DNA of 64,000 nucleotides from Nitzschia sp. DOCU1 (taxonomy: Eukaryota > Bacillariophyta > Bacillariophyceae > Bacillariales > Bacillariaceae). The stretch is from assembly GCA_951394045.1 (NCBI GenBank), contig OX595985.1:3658001-3722000 (forward strand), given 5' to 3'. This document shows, in pieces, positions 1 through 10,502 of this stretch; within the stretch, counting starts at the first letter, position 1, and each line of letters begins with the position of its first letter. A program made the translations under genes and the position numbers. Under the pieces are notes generated by a model. That model made no database searches. It was not told the DNA's origin and was given only the letters and a program-made list of their open reading frames with translations.

Positions 1-2
1 AC

Positions 3-233
3 GGCCAGCAGCTACTGGCATTGGGCCACCATGAGGACCACCAACAATGCGGCCTGCTGCAGGGCCAGCAGCATGCAGACGACCAGCGGGTTCTTGTCCT
101 CCCATCACTCGGCCAGCAGCAGCACGGCCAGCACCACGACCACGACCACCACCAGGAGCAACTTGACCTATCATTGTCATTTGAGGAAGATGTGTTGTTT
201 TGTTGCGTCTACTCTAGCATAGACTACCGATAG
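3..233 (+). CDS. possible C-terminal end of a Gln/His-rich protein (partial at left edge)
   Basis: The frame is open from the left edge to a TAG at 231-233. It encodes about 76 residues rich in Gln and His, including a GQQQHGQHHDHDHHQEQ stretch, followed by an acidic-hydrophobic tail. CAG- and CAC-rich DNA of this kind stays open by chance, and another frame (31-222) is also open, so coding status is uncertain. If real, it is the disordered C-terminus of a gene starting outside the window. No domain is visible and no function can be assigned. Confidence 0.25.
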   Translation, partial: GQQLLALGHHEDHQQCGLLQGQQHADDQRVLVLPSLGQQQHGQHHDHDHHQEQLDLSLSFEEDVLFCCVYSSIDYR

Positions 234-589
234 CTAGAGCAGCTTTGGTTGTGTTCGATTGTTGTGTTTGAGTTTTGGTTTGTGAATGGGATCGCACAAA
301 GCCACCACAAAGCAACGGCTACCCCCTACCATTAAATAACGCAGCGAGTGATCGCAAAAATTAGATGGCGAACTCCCATGTGAAAGCTCAGTGGTCAGAT
401 TAGTCGATTCAGATTTCACGGCTGAAACTTCAGCCGTTTTCAGCCGGCTGAAACTTCAGCCGGCTGAAACTTCAGCCGGCTGAAATTACGGCTGAGATAG
501 CCTCAAGGTTCGCCATCCCGTCCCCACCAGTAATGGTGTTCGCCAATTTGTCTAAAATTTTCGCAAATGGCATATATACCCGCTTGCTC
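234..589. other. non-coding stretch
   Basis: No credible gene is seen. The stretch holds the palindromic repeat at 421-484 and then about 100 bp of unassigned sequence up to the junction with the alpha gag fragment. It may include the 3' untranslated region of the possible gene to the left. Confidence 0.4.
421..484. repeat. short tandem palindromic repeat
   Basis: The unit GGCTGAAACTTCAGCC is a near-perfect inverted repeat: GGCTGAA and TTCAGCC arms around a 2-nt centre. It occurs three times in direct succession with 18-bp spacing, with a degenerate half unit on either side, so the stretch can fold into several hairpins. Confidence 0.85.
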
Positions 590-730
590 CTGCATGCCAT
601 GATCCAAAACATGGTCAAGGATGCGGTCAAGGACGAGCGCAAGCGCAAGGCGATTGATCCACCCGACGAAGAAAACTTCAATGTGGACGAACTCTTGGCT
701 AACCTTGTTGCTAGCGACGATGAAAACTGA
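590..730 (+). pseudogene. gag: alpha1 gag, C-terminal fragment
   Basis: The last 46 residues of an alpha Gag run from the HAMIQNMVKD segment to the ASDDEN end, nearly identical to the end of the alpha2 gag. Homology starts abruptly at CTGCATGCC (590). The TGA at 728-730 is followed, without another stop in that frame, by the pol ORF, as in alpha2. The capsid and zinc-knuckle regions are missing. Confidence 0.85.
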
Positions 731-3700
731 AGGTGTGAGCGAGTTGTACACGAAAAATCTAGTTTAATGCATAATGTTAAGGACGAGTTATCCTATTACA
801 AAGTCTCTGAAAGAGTAGGTGGGAAACGCAAAAATTGCGGATGTGACGAAGTTTTCGTTTTCCACGAGCAACGCGATGGGGCACGACCTGCGCGCCCATC
901 CGCCTATGTACCATCCGAGCCGGGCGAGATCTTCGCCTCATTGGACCAATGCATTAATTACCGTATCGCGGCGGAATCGCACGCGATAACACGACTGTAC
1001 AACCGGAGCTCACCAAAACGCCAGAAAACCGCGCCAGACGAAATTCCGTACTGTTTCGCGCAAATTAACACGCGCCTGGGCAAGGCCAAGGCGGCAGCGT
1101 TGACGATGCTACTAGACACCGGAGCATCACGAGGACTGATCTCCGAGAAGCATGTCAAGAAGCTACGTGTCAGGACGACACCATCGAGAACCACCTTCAC
1201 GACAGCTGGAGGTGTCGTCGAGACGCACCGCGAAGTAAAAATCCAGTTTAAACTTCCGGAATTTCATGCCAATAGGGTGATCGAATGGGTCTTCCAGGTG
1301 ACATCCGACCTTGGCAACTACGACATGATCATTGGCAGAGACCTTCTGCGAGAACTAGGTGTCAAGTTCGACTTCAAGACAAGGGAAGTCGAGTGGGACT
1401 CAGCTGCGATTGCAATGAAAATATTCGGCGAGTCGCCCGACGAAGACACTTGGCAGGCCGACGCAGATGGCGGTGCCAAGTCCATTAAACAAATATTAGA
1501 CGCCAAATATGCCCCAGCGGACATTCCGCAGAAAATCTCCGAGATGGACCATCTGTCGGAAGAGGATAAATCCGCCCTCAAGACGCTTCTTCAGAAACAT
1601 GAGACGCTCTTTGACGGCACGCTTGGCACTTGGAAAGGCGAGCCCTATGATATTGAGCTAAAGCCTAATGTCACGCCATATCATGCGAGGCCATATCCAG
1701 TGCCGAAGGCATATGAACAGACGCTACGCGACGAGGTCGATCGCCTCTGTGCAGTCGGCGTACTAAAGAAAGTTAACCGCTCTGAATGGGCGGCACCGTC
1801 GTTCATCATCCCAAAGAAGGACAAGACGGTACGATTCATCAACGAATTTCGCGAGCTCAACAAACGAATTAAGAGGAAGCCATTCCCACTACCTAAAATA
1901 CAAGAGCTACTGTTAAAACTAGAGGGTTTTCAGTACACTACTAGTTTAGACCTAAACATGGGCTACTACCATGTGGAACTTAGCCCAAATGCAAAGAAGC
2001 TTTGCACTCTCGTCTTCCCGTGGGGGAAATATGAGATGCAACGACTACCTATGGGACTCAGCAATAGCCCCGATATCTTTCAAGAAAAGATGTCGTCGCT
2101 GTTCGCGGACCTAGAATACATACGTACGTACATAGACGATCTTCTAGTACTTACTAAGGGTAGTTACCTAGACCACCTAGAGAAACTCGACGTGGTACTA
2201 CAACGTCTGAAAGACACGGGACTTAAGGTGAACATCAAGAAGTCCTTCTTCGCGAAAGCGGAGCTCGAATACCTTGGCTACTGGATTACCCGAGACGGCA
2301 TCCAACCCGTAGCAACCAAAGTGCAGGCAATTCAAGCCATGCTCGCACCGCGCAATAAGAAGGAACTATGCGCTTTCATCGGTATCGTGAATTATTATCG
2401 CGATATGTGGGTGCGCCGATCGCACATCCTCGCCCCGCTCGCATCACTTACGTCAAAAACGGCTAAGTGGGAGTGGACCGGCGTGCACCAAGAAGCATTT
2501 GACACGATGAAGAAAATAATAAGCAAGGAGGTTCTTCTAACTTACCCGAACTTTCAGTTACCGTTCGATATACATACCGACGCGAGCGACACGCAACTTG
2601 GCGCAGTCATCTCGCAAAACGGTAAGCCAATCGCGTTCTATAGTCGCAAGCTCAATCCCGCGCAAACACGGTACACCACTACCGAGCGGGAACTACTAGC
2701 TATTATAGAAACAATCAAGGAGTTTCGTACGATTCTCCTGGGTCAACAGATTTGCGTCTACACCGACCACAAGAATCTAACCTATAAAAACTTTAATACT
2801 GAACGCGTTATGCGCTGGCGACTCATCCTCGAAGAGTATGGTCCCGAACTAGTCTACGTTAGAGGTGAAACGAACGTAGTAGCGGACGCTCTTAGTCGAC
2901 TTGGTAAGGACGAAAAGCCCTTTACCGAGGCCAACTTCGCAGAGTACTTTGGGGGCGACGAGCTACCCGAAAGCGTCTTCCCCCTCACCTACAAGTACAT
3001 TATGCGACATCAGCGCAAGGATACCGCGCTTCTTCAAAAAGCAGCGTCGGACAATAGATATAGTGTAAAGGTTTTTCGTGGGGGCGGTAAGAAACGTCCT
3101 CTAGTAGTTAGAGATAGTAAGATAGTTATTCCGCAGTCACTCCAACGCCGATGCGTTGAGTGGTACCACGAGACACTGTGTCATCCGGGCGAGACGCGCA
3201 CGGAGCACACGATTCGGCAGCACTTCTACTGGAAAGGACTGCGAACCGACGTCGTCGATATTTGCAAGAAATGCAGGTTGTGTCAATTAACAAAACGCAA
3301 GACCCTTAAGTATGGGCACCTGCCAATTAAGGAACCCGAGAGCGAACCTTGGGAAATTCTCTGTGTCGACCTCATAGGCCCTTATTCGATTAACCAGGGT
3401 AAACGACATAAGGGTAAACAGAAACAACTCGAACTTTGGTGCCTTACCATGATTGACCCGGCAACTGGCTGGTTCGAGATGGTTCGCGTACCCAACAAAG
3501 AGGCTTTTAGTATCGCCGAATTAGCCGAAAAGACGTGGTTCACGAGATACCCGTGGCCACAACAAGTCATTTATGACCGCGGTACGGAGTTCATGGGGGA
3601 ATTCCGGCGAATGGTCAAGGAAGACTATGGCGTGCTTGCGCGCCCAATCACTGCAAGAAATCCGCAGGCGAACGCAATACTCGAACGAGTACACCAAACT

Positions 3701-4012
3701 ATCGGGAATATGATTCGTACGTTTGAACTGCAGCACTCAGACGATACAGTCGGACTCGATGGAATCCTGGCAGCCGTGATGTTCGCCGTTCGCGCGACAT
3801 ACCACACTACGCTACAGGCTACGCCGATGCAACTAGTATTCGGTAGAGATGCTATTCTCAACACCCGCTTCGAAGCTAACTGGAAGCTCATCCGTGAGCG
3901 CAAGATGCAACGCATTGCAAAGAACAATGCGGCAGAAAACAAAACGCGATTACCGTATGAGTATCGCGTAGGCCAACAGATCATGATCAAGCAGGACCAG
4001 CAGCGTAGTTCT
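590..4012 (+). mobile_element. gypsy family alpha, truncated copy alpha1
   Basis: This is the remnant of a Ty3/gypsy element closely related to the alpha2 element at 43324-54796. It keeps only the last 46 codons of gag, then a full-length-looking pol that stops matching alpha2 at about 4012. The 5' LTR, PBS and most of gag are absent. The right end is abnormal: it joins an alpha LTR fragment in the opposite sense rather than its own 3' LTR. The copy therefore arose by rearrangement and could not move on its own. Confidence 0.85.
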
Positions 4013-4042
4013 AGTAGAGTCGAGACCTTTGACATGCATTGA
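767..4042 (+). CDS. pol: alpha1 gypsy Pol polyprotein (3' end replaced)
   Basis: This is a Ty3/gypsy Pol of 1,091 codons. In order: aspartic protease with LLDTGAS near residue 113; reverse transcriptase with YIDD near residue 453; RNase H with HTDASDTQLGAV; integrase with an H-X4-H and C-X2-C zinc finger and a catalytic triad in CVDLIGPY, YDRGTEF and NAILERVHQ. Alpha2 pol continues about 45 more residues with a GPY/F motif. Here the frame leaves alpha sequence at 4012 and ends after about ten LTR-derived codons. It lies in the same frame as gag, separated by one TGA. The protein is otherwise open, but the integrase tail is lost. Confidence 0.9.
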   Translation: MHNVKDELSYYKVSERVGGKRKNCGCDEVFVFHEQRDGARPARPSAYVPSEPGEIFASLDQCINYRIAAESHAITRLYNRSSPKRQKTAPDEIPYCFAQINTRLGKAKAAALTMLLDTGASRGLISEKHVKKLRVRTTPSRTTFTTAGGVVETHREVKIQFKLPEFHANRVIEWVFQVTSDLGNYDMIIGRDLLRELGVKFDFKTREVEWDSAAIAMKIFGESPDEDTWQADADGGAKSIKQILDAKYAPADIPQKISEMDHLSEEDKSALKTLLQKHETLFDGTLGTWKGEPYDIELKPNVTPYHARPYPVPKAYEQTLRDEVDRLCAVGVLKKVNRSEWAAPSFIIPKKDKTVRFINEFRELNKRIKRKPFPLPKIQELLLKLEGFQYTTSLDLNMGYYHVELSPNAKKLCTLVFPWGKYEMQRLPMGLSNSPDIFQEKMSSLFADLEYIRTYIDDLLVLTKGSYLDHLEKLDVVLQRLKDTGLKVNIKKSFFAKAELEYLGYWITRDGIQPVATKVQAIQAMLAPRNKKELCAFIGIVNYYRDMWVRRSHILAPLASLTSKTAKWEWTGVHQEAFDTMKKIISKEVLLTYPNFQLPFDIHTDASDTQLGAVISQNGKPIAFYSRKLNPAQTRYTTTERELLAIIETIKEFRTILLGQQICVYTDHKNLTYKNFNTERVMRWRLILEEYGPELVYVRGETNVVADALSRLGKDEKPFTEANFAEYFGGDELPESVFPLTYKYIMRHQRKDTALLQKAASDNRYSVKVFRGGGKKRPLVVRDSKIVIPQSLQRRCVEWYHETLCHPGETRTEHTIRQHFYWKGLRTDVVDICKKCRLCQLTKRKTLKYGHLPIKEPESEPWEILCVDLIGPYSINQGKRHKGKQKQLELWCLTMIDPATGWFEMVRVPNKEAFSIAELAEKTWFTRYPWPQQVIYDRGTEFMGEFRRMVKEDYGVLARPITARNPQANAILERVHQTIGNMIRTFELQHSDDTVGLDGILAAVMFAVRATYHTTLQATPMQLVFGRDAILNTRFEANWKLIRERKMQRIAKNNAAENKTRLPYEYRVGQQIMIKQDQQRSSSRVETFDMH

Positions 4043-4440
4043 CAACAATCCGAACAGGAGGTTGATGCATCTTGTAGTAGACTAGCTACGACGTTGTACT
4101 AGGGTTCTTTAGACGTCGTCAGCTACTCTGGAATAAAGTATAGTTACCTCAATGTCATCGAGGTGCCAGATCTTAGGTGTCATTGACACTAGGATCTCAT
4201 CGGCATTCGACTCGCTGGAGTCCTGCGCGATGCTTGCGTCATGCAACGTCACGTTGTCGGTGACGTCAATAGGTAATGGGCCTTGTCCGACGGTATCCGA
4301 GACCGGCCTAGCGTCTGCGTCCGCGCGCAACGCTTTCGTCATGCTACGTCATCACACATGATGTCACACATGACTAATTAGACTAATAGTTTTGGACTAC
4401 AATCACTCGAAGGGGTCGACGTGCAAAGCAGTGTACTGCA
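4013..4440 (-). repeat. partial alpha LTR, antisense to alpha1 pol
   Basis: The sequence matches the alpha2 LTRs. Judged against alpha2, whose genes are on minus, the LTR sense strand here is minus, so it is inverted relative to the adjoining plus-strand pol. Its outer end (TGCAGTACACTGC on minus) is complete at 4440; the other end lacks roughly the last 95 bp. The junction with pol at 4012/4013 has a few bases of microhomology (CGTA). Confidence 0.8.
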
Positions 4441-6527
4441 CTTGGGCGTAACCCATATTGGGTCCTTCTGGCATGGTGGCGTCCTCTTAGCCATTGGGGT
4501 TGTGTAGTAGTAGAGGGGACAGACACAATACTCCAACCATTATCCAGCAGCCAGGTGGAGTTACAATCTTCCTCCGAAGGAAATTGTTTCACCCCGCTTG
4601 GGGCTTTCCAGACGTAAACCGGTTTGGAAACGGATACTTCCGTCTCAGTAGGGACCTGGTCCTGTAACATAATTGCCAGTTGACCCTGGTTGAAATGACC
4701 TTTGCTTACATGAGTGAACTCGTACCGTGCGTTGGGGTAGAACAGGAGCAATGATCGTTGCTTGACTCTTCTATCAAGCGACTTGGATGTGACGGAGGAA
4801 GCAGGTCCCCAGTTACCAGCTGTAGTAGATTCTTCATCATGGCATGGGGAAGAGACACAAGCATTACCGTAGAATCTCCGCATTTTATCAAGAACCAGCG
4901 CTTCTGCGACATAGCATGGTTCTTTTCGTCCGAAGAGGAAAACAGCATCGCTGGGGATGATGTCGTCTTCGAAACTCTCAATAAAGGTACAATGTTCTGA
5001 AAGTAGTTGCTTGAATTCAACTTTGTCTGCATCTTCCCACTTGGGCAATCTCGTGAGGTCCGTAATGCGTCGCAAGGCGGCATCGTCGGCTGCCCTAACG
5101 GATTCCATAAGCCGACAAAAAGATAGTTCGGATACTGAAAACATTGATAGCATTCCTGGTGTTCCTTTGAAGGGCATCAATTGCAAGTGATCCATCGTAC
5201 CGAATATTAAAACCCCACCACAGAACAAAGATGATTCGCCACGTATGTAGCGAAAGCAAATATCGAGCACTGCCATCAATTCGGCACTCATCATCCCCCA
5301 CTCATCGATGAAAATGAAGTCTAGACGTCTGATGAGCTCAATTTTGTGAGGCTGACGGTAGAGTGCTTGAATGGCGAGTTCAGCCATGCGTCCGGGGGAA
5401 ATTGAATCATCTCGTCCTTTAAGCCCTAGCAGGGCATGGAGGTGTATGCCACCTAGTTTTTTTGCCCTGTCGGCGATGAAACTGGTAGACACACCATTCA
5501 TACCTTTCGCAAGGCAATACGCCGCACAAAAGCTAGCCACTGTGGTTTTTACCACACCTGGACCCCCAACATAAATAATATTTTCTGCTCTGCCGCATCC
5601 TGACAGGTACGCGTTCACTGCAGACTTGAAACGTTTCATGGCGGAGGTTTGTTCTTTGAAAGAGGCTTGACTTTGGCGACAATTCTTAGGCGGAGGGAAG
5701 AAAGCAGTCAAATCGGCAGGGAAGATAGTGGTGGGATCGGCCGTGTCTGTTTGAGTTGTCAGCGGACCATTTGGGCTCCCTTTGGAAATGAAGCCATCTT
5801 CCTCTTGGTGGTCAGCATCGTTGTCTACTACAGCAGGTCTTCTAGCATCGAGGATGGCCGCTTTGGGAGGTAAAAGCCCACGTTCTACGAGGTCACCACA
5901 GTGAGATAGTTCAGCATATATTGCATCGACCATGTGGGAGCGGGCTTCGTCGAGATGTTTCTCTACTTCAGCATCAACTGCTTGTGTCATAGCGGAAGCT
6001 AAGACTGGTGGGGTTTCAAGATGGCAGGGTACGGCGTCGGGGAAACCCCATAATTCGCGAAGATGGCCATACGCTTGAACAAGAGCACGATCGATTTGAA
6101 ACGTACTGCTCGGTGAAACACGGAGTTCTCGTTCTATGTACACCTTGAGAAGTCGCTGAAAAGAGAACTCCATCCTTTCAGGAATCAACAATCCACCTCT
6201 AATGAAAGCTTCTCGGAGGGTACTGCCAAGCATCAGCTCGTATTCTGTCTCGAATCGACCGTACAACAACAAGAGATGGATTAGAAAAGGTACTTTTCTT
6301 CGAGGGTTGACAGGAGACCACCAAACGACGGGTGGGACTTTGGAATAGGTCCGGCGTGGAGCTAAATAGTTCTGCATAGCAAGAATGGTGTTGGGGGGGG
6401 GAGAGTTCAACTTGCGGAGTTGCAAAGGTGGTGCCTCTCTTTCTTTTCTTACCGCCGTCTTTGCTCTCGCTTTCAGATCGGTCGGCGTTTTTCTTTTCTT
6501 TGTTTTTCTTGTCGGCTCGGACCGCAT
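4383..6527 (-). pseudogene. PIF1-like SF1 helicase fragment wedged between broken retroelements
   Basis: The 714-codon ORF is composite. Roughly the first 31 codons are a shifted frame of beta gag, codons 32-695 (about 6433-4441) are helicase, and the last codons are antisense LTR. The helicase core has a Walker A-like GGPGVVKTT (residues 321-329, Val where the third Gly is usual), Walker B FIFIDEWG (404-411) and motif III-like GTMDHLQL (443-450). This matches the PIF1-like SF1B family, ATP-driven 5'-3' DNA helicases. Upstream lies a conserved-looking KVPFLIHLLLLYGRFETE segment. Both ends are replaced by retroelement DNA, so a complete protein is unlikely. It may be a host gene remnant or part of a helicase-bearing transposon; I cannot decide. 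Confidence 0.7.
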
Positions 6528-7305
6528 CGTCCACGACGTGCTTGGCCTCGAGTTTTTCCAAGTACTTATAGTACTCGTCGAGCGTCATCGAGAAGGGATC
6601 GATGTTCGAGGTGAGCAGATCTCTCTGCCACTCGATTTTCTTTGCTCGGTCAAGGATTTCCACGAGCTCGTCGTTGTCGAACATCTCGTAGCTCGTTTTA
6701 TCTTCGGGGATCGGGAAGTAAGGTAGCATGTTGTTTTGACGAAGTAGTTCGGCCCGGAAGTCGGCCAACGACATCTCCATCATAAACACATGGTAGCGTA
6801 GGTAGTTGCGTTGGCGGCGGTAGGCATGCTCGGTGCCGAAGTAGTACTTGCCCATTCGCTGCACCGCTTCGTTGAATGTGTCGTCCGGGGTCTCTTCTTC
6901 TTCCTCGTCCGACTCGTCAATGTTATGACGAAGGTTAGCCACAATGTCGGCGAACCTCTGCCTTGCTTCACCGGCCAACAATGCCTTCGCGTACTTGATC
7001 TTTTTCTCCCCATTGTCCAAGGGGACATCCCGAATTAACTCGTCCATCTGGATCCGCCACTTGACCCATCGTTCGGCGTCGCCTTGCTCGAAGATGAAGC
7101 AACGCGTTTCGAACTCATCCGAGTCCTCGTTGGTCGGGTCCAACTTGATCTTGATCTTTTTGGACTTCTCGTCCTCTTGGAGAACGTCATCGTCCTTGGG
7201 TTTCTCGCGACGGAAGAGGATCAGCGGGGGGTTAACGTGAGCGGCTTGAGTTAGGAGCAACGTGACTTTCTTGGCGTACTCGTGGTTGGAGTAAGAGGTC
7301 TTCAT
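6432..7305 (-). pseudogene. gag: beta1 gag, N-terminal fragment
   Basis: The ATG at 7305 starts MKTSYSNHEYAKK, as in the intact beta3 gag-pol. The frame follows beta3 Gag through the acidic DESDEEEEETPDD segment and the Lys-rich NADRSESESKDGGKKRKRG segment, then leaves it just before the zinc knuckle. It runs on in non-homologous sequence to a stop at 6199. Substitutions relative to beta3 are scattered. The product would be a Gag without nucleocapsid. Confidence 0.9.
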
Positions 7306-7331
7306 TCTCAAACGGCAGTTTTAAAACTGTG

Positions 7332-7956
7332 CCCTATCCCGGGGGTGACGAAATAAAGAATAGAAGACAATTTAATTGTGAGACCTATATTACATCTATT
7401 TGACTTTCCTTCCAACAACAAGATTGACGAGACGAAAGATTTTCGTCTTTCAAATATTTGCGACCGATCGTTCATTTTGTGAACGACTTTCCCCGCGCGT
7501 AAATAATGCGCATATATGCTATCCATTCGGATATGTCGATTCCTCGTATCGTCGCCTTCTAACTAGGCGTCCCTAGTCTTGGCTAGCTACGACTCCTCTT
7601 TACCCATGGTCTGAATTATTTCCTTGTCCTAAATACATCTCCTCTATTAGGCGATGAATATTTACTACTTAGATTGTAGGCATGCCGTTGGCAAGGGACT
7701 CTATGGGTTAGTCGAATGTCACTATGTTACTATGCGATAGACTACAGAGCGCGTATATGTGTAACGCTGCGACTCCTTTGATCGCTGCGTCGGTGCGCCG
7801 TCAGCGACGACGTCATCGCTCGTTCGCGTCCATGTCCGTTAGCCGTCTGTACGTCGTCCGTCCAACGGGCGACTCCGTTCGTCTATGACTACTAAGACTA
7901 CCAGCTTAAAGGACTAACTTGACTAAACTAATTATGCGTCTCTGTGGGGTATGGCA
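7332..7956 (-). repeat. beta1 5' LTR (625 bp)
   Basis: The LTR is bounded by TGCCATACC and ATAGGGCA on the minus strand (TG...CA). It is homologous over its whole length to the beta2 and beta3 LTRs. DNA right of 7956 is unrelated to the element. Confidence 0.92.
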
Positions 7957-8329
7957 CCCCCTCACCACTGCCTCCTTTCCTACCACCTTTTGACTTTACC
8001 GTCCCTTTTTCGGGTTTGCACCACCCAAATCCGTTATCACGTTTTATTAACAGGGAAATTAGATATCGTAAATATCCTTACAGTGTCGCTACCAGATCAC
8101 TGTGAATACCATAAATATTATGTCTTTTGCCAGATGCAAAATCCCGATTACAAATATCGCATTTACGGTTTCCAACGGTCACTTACCGCTTTTAAAATAC
8201 CAGAGTAATACCAAAACTCCTATGTAAAATAACCCCTGCTACAAATTTAGAGAGCTGGCATATACCACCAGGTAATCCTTACTAATCTCGTTTTGTTTTC
8301 GGCTCCCGACTCCCGGGTCCCCATCATCT
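7957..8329. other. intergenic, nothing recognised
   Basis: No supported gene is seen. A small plus-strand ORF at 7951-8208 starts inside the LTR end and shows no domain, so I do not call it. Confidence 0.4.
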
Positions 8330-8546
8330 CGATGATGAGATCAATTTCGGGATCGTTCACGATATTCTCAATGTCCGTGGCTTAGAAAGGTCCTTTGACA
8401 CAAATCTTTGTGATCCACAACCGACGTTTTCCTTGGGAAGCCCGTTCAAGTAGACGCCCCATGACAATCTCGCAAATGCCGCCTTCCACGGTACCAGCGC
8501 CGACCATTCCGATGCATAGCGGTCGCATCATATCCCCACCATGACT
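8330..8546 (-). pseudogene. homoserine dehydrogenase N-terminal fragment
   Basis: On minus, the frame reads RPLCIGMVGAGTVEGG, a segment ending WITKICVKGPF, a TAA, then in the same frame ATDIENIVNDPEIDLIIEMMG. This matches the Rossmann NAD(P)-binding start of homoserine dehydrogenase, the enzyme reducing aspartate semialdehyde to homoserine. The glycine loop is altered (GAGTVEGG, Glu in place of a Gly), a stop interrupts it, and similarity ends after EMMG. Nothing of the catalytic domain follows, so this is a fragmentary pseudogene. Recognition rests on memory of the family. Confidence 0.6.
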
Positions 8547-8715
8547 GAGGTTTCGGCATTTCATGTGACGACGATGCCTTGGATGAAGTGAAAGAGAGGG
8601 AGGCGAAACGCTGTGGATTGACAAGGCGGAACGACGAGGCATGGGCGAAGGTACGAAGAGCTAATCGGCGAACTCATTGATCCGTTGAGCCGAGCACTCC
8701 AATCACGAATCGATG

Positions 8716-8825
8716 TCAAAGTTCTTGGCCTGCGCCAAAAATCTTGGCGAATCATCCCAAAGTTCTTGGCCTCAGGCCAAAGTTCTTGGCCTACCTGGTA
8801 TGAGGCCAAAGTCATTGGCATCCGT
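8716..8825. repeat. clustered AAAGTTCTTGGCC repeats
   Basis: Three near-identical copies of CAAAGTTCTTGGCCT start at about 8717, 8758 and 8779, with degenerate ones nearby (AAAATCTTGGC, AAAGTCATTGGCA). One pair forms a perfect inverted repeat, AGGCCAA-AGTTC-TTGGCCT. The cluster lies just upstream of the 1,608-bp array and could be a protein-binding cluster or transposon edge; function is unknown. Confidence 0.7.
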
Positions 8826-10502
8826 TGACCGAATTACCGCGAAAAACAGTTTAACGCGCTAAAAAAGTTTTCGCGCCGGCCGGTCATCGCGCCAGTCGGG
8901 CCCCATTGGAAGTTCCTTAAAGTGAGTCGGAATTTTATACACATGGGAGCGAACGTGTATAATAAGACTCAACACTCATGACTGAAGGGATATGACCAAT
9001 ACGACCGGTCACCCAGCATTGGGAGACCGCGGCGAAACGACGACCACCACCATCACAAGTAGTGGCAGCATCATGGCAACAACAACAACAACAAACGAAG
9101 TCATTGCTTCATTGCTGAACAACCCGTCCCATCTAAGGTGCATTCAGGGCTCTACCTGCCAGCATAAGGACATACAGACTACCATGGAAGAGCTACATTT
9201 GAGCAACCAGCGATTTTAAATGGATCATTGGAAGGCCCTTGCCTTCACATGCTACAATGCGATGTCAGCACTTTTCATTGTCGGGACATCAACGAAGAAT
9301 GGAAGATAAGAACAAGATAATTGTGACATTGGCAAATCCTCATTGCCAGGTTGAAGAAGAATGGTTGGAAAATTGTGCATTGCTATTTTTCTGGCCAAAC
9401 CACCACCGCCAGCAGCACTACTTAATTGGCGGTTGTTCCTTTATTTTCACAAATGTGACAATCAACTTCTGGGCTGCTGCATTACTACTGCTGCAAAGGC
9501 ATGGACAATGACGCCACCACCATGGTCGCTGCTACCAATTGGTGGCTACATCAAGCTGCCACTACTAGGCTACCACCGCAGCCAGGGCTACTTTCAAATC
9601 ATCGGTCGGTTCTTTATTTCCACAATGGCGACAATCAACTTCCATTGCTACTTCTGTAAAGTTGTGGACGACCACGACAACCCTGTGGTTGCTGCTGGCA
9701 AACCGATAGTACATGGGGCAAATTCTTAGTATTTCATGCTCTCACAGAGTGACTGGCACTGCTATCAATTGACAAGCAATCACAACTAGTAGCAAGACAC
9801 CTACTCTGCTATTGCTGGTGAGTAGCCAGTTGCAATACTACTACTGGCAGTAGTGCTTGCCCTATATTGCTTTAACTCTACTAGTATATTACCACCAAAT
9901 TGATAGTTGGACACGTGCTTCTGCTGCATTTGTTTGAGTACCGCCGCCTTCGGGGTAGTATTAGTACTGCTAACAGTAGTGTCATCTCGTTCTAGCAGCA
10001 TGAAACCGTAGTAGTATTATGATCCCTAGCAGACAAAAGTTGGTTTAAATAATCCATTCAATACTGGTATAGCCCTACTTTAGCACGAGGGGGCACCAAA
10101 TATGATGTTGTCGACGACTCCTACTATGAGAGACGCCTACTGTCCTATTTGTTTTTTGCAGGCACCTTGGCGGCAACCTGACGCAAAATTGACAATGGGT
10201 GCAAGCACAGAGCTCGGTTTCATTGTCGCCGTCCAAGTGCAGACTTACAATAGAGTTGATGATCCCTAAACGACTGCATTGGTCAAACAAGTCGACAGGT
10301 ACGATCGACTGCTACTCATACCGATCGATTGCTACTCGTGTGGGGGCAGAAAATTATACAGCTCGGACAAATTGATGTATAAATTTCCGAACATACCCAC
10401 GGTAGCGCCATCCCACCGTGCAAATAACGTGGCATACTACTGCCGGGTAGTGCGGAAAAATATACACTTTCTGTATAATGGACTTGTATGACTAATGAAG
10501 TC

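Larger units (their letters stand above)
6430..7956 (-). mobile_element. gypsy family beta, truncated copy beta1
   Basis: This is the 5' part of a beta element: LTR, the short leader with the palindromic AGTTTTAAAACT motif, and about 290 codons of gag. It ends abruptly inside gag at about 6430, after the KKRKRG codons, and is replaced by helicase sequence. The rest of gag, pol and the 3' LTR are missing, so no TSD can be scored. Confidence 0.9.

Noticed and set aside
6199..7311. A single beta1 gag-helicase fusion protein
   Set aside because: The gag frame and the helicase frame differ, so the two parts are not translated together as the sequence stands.
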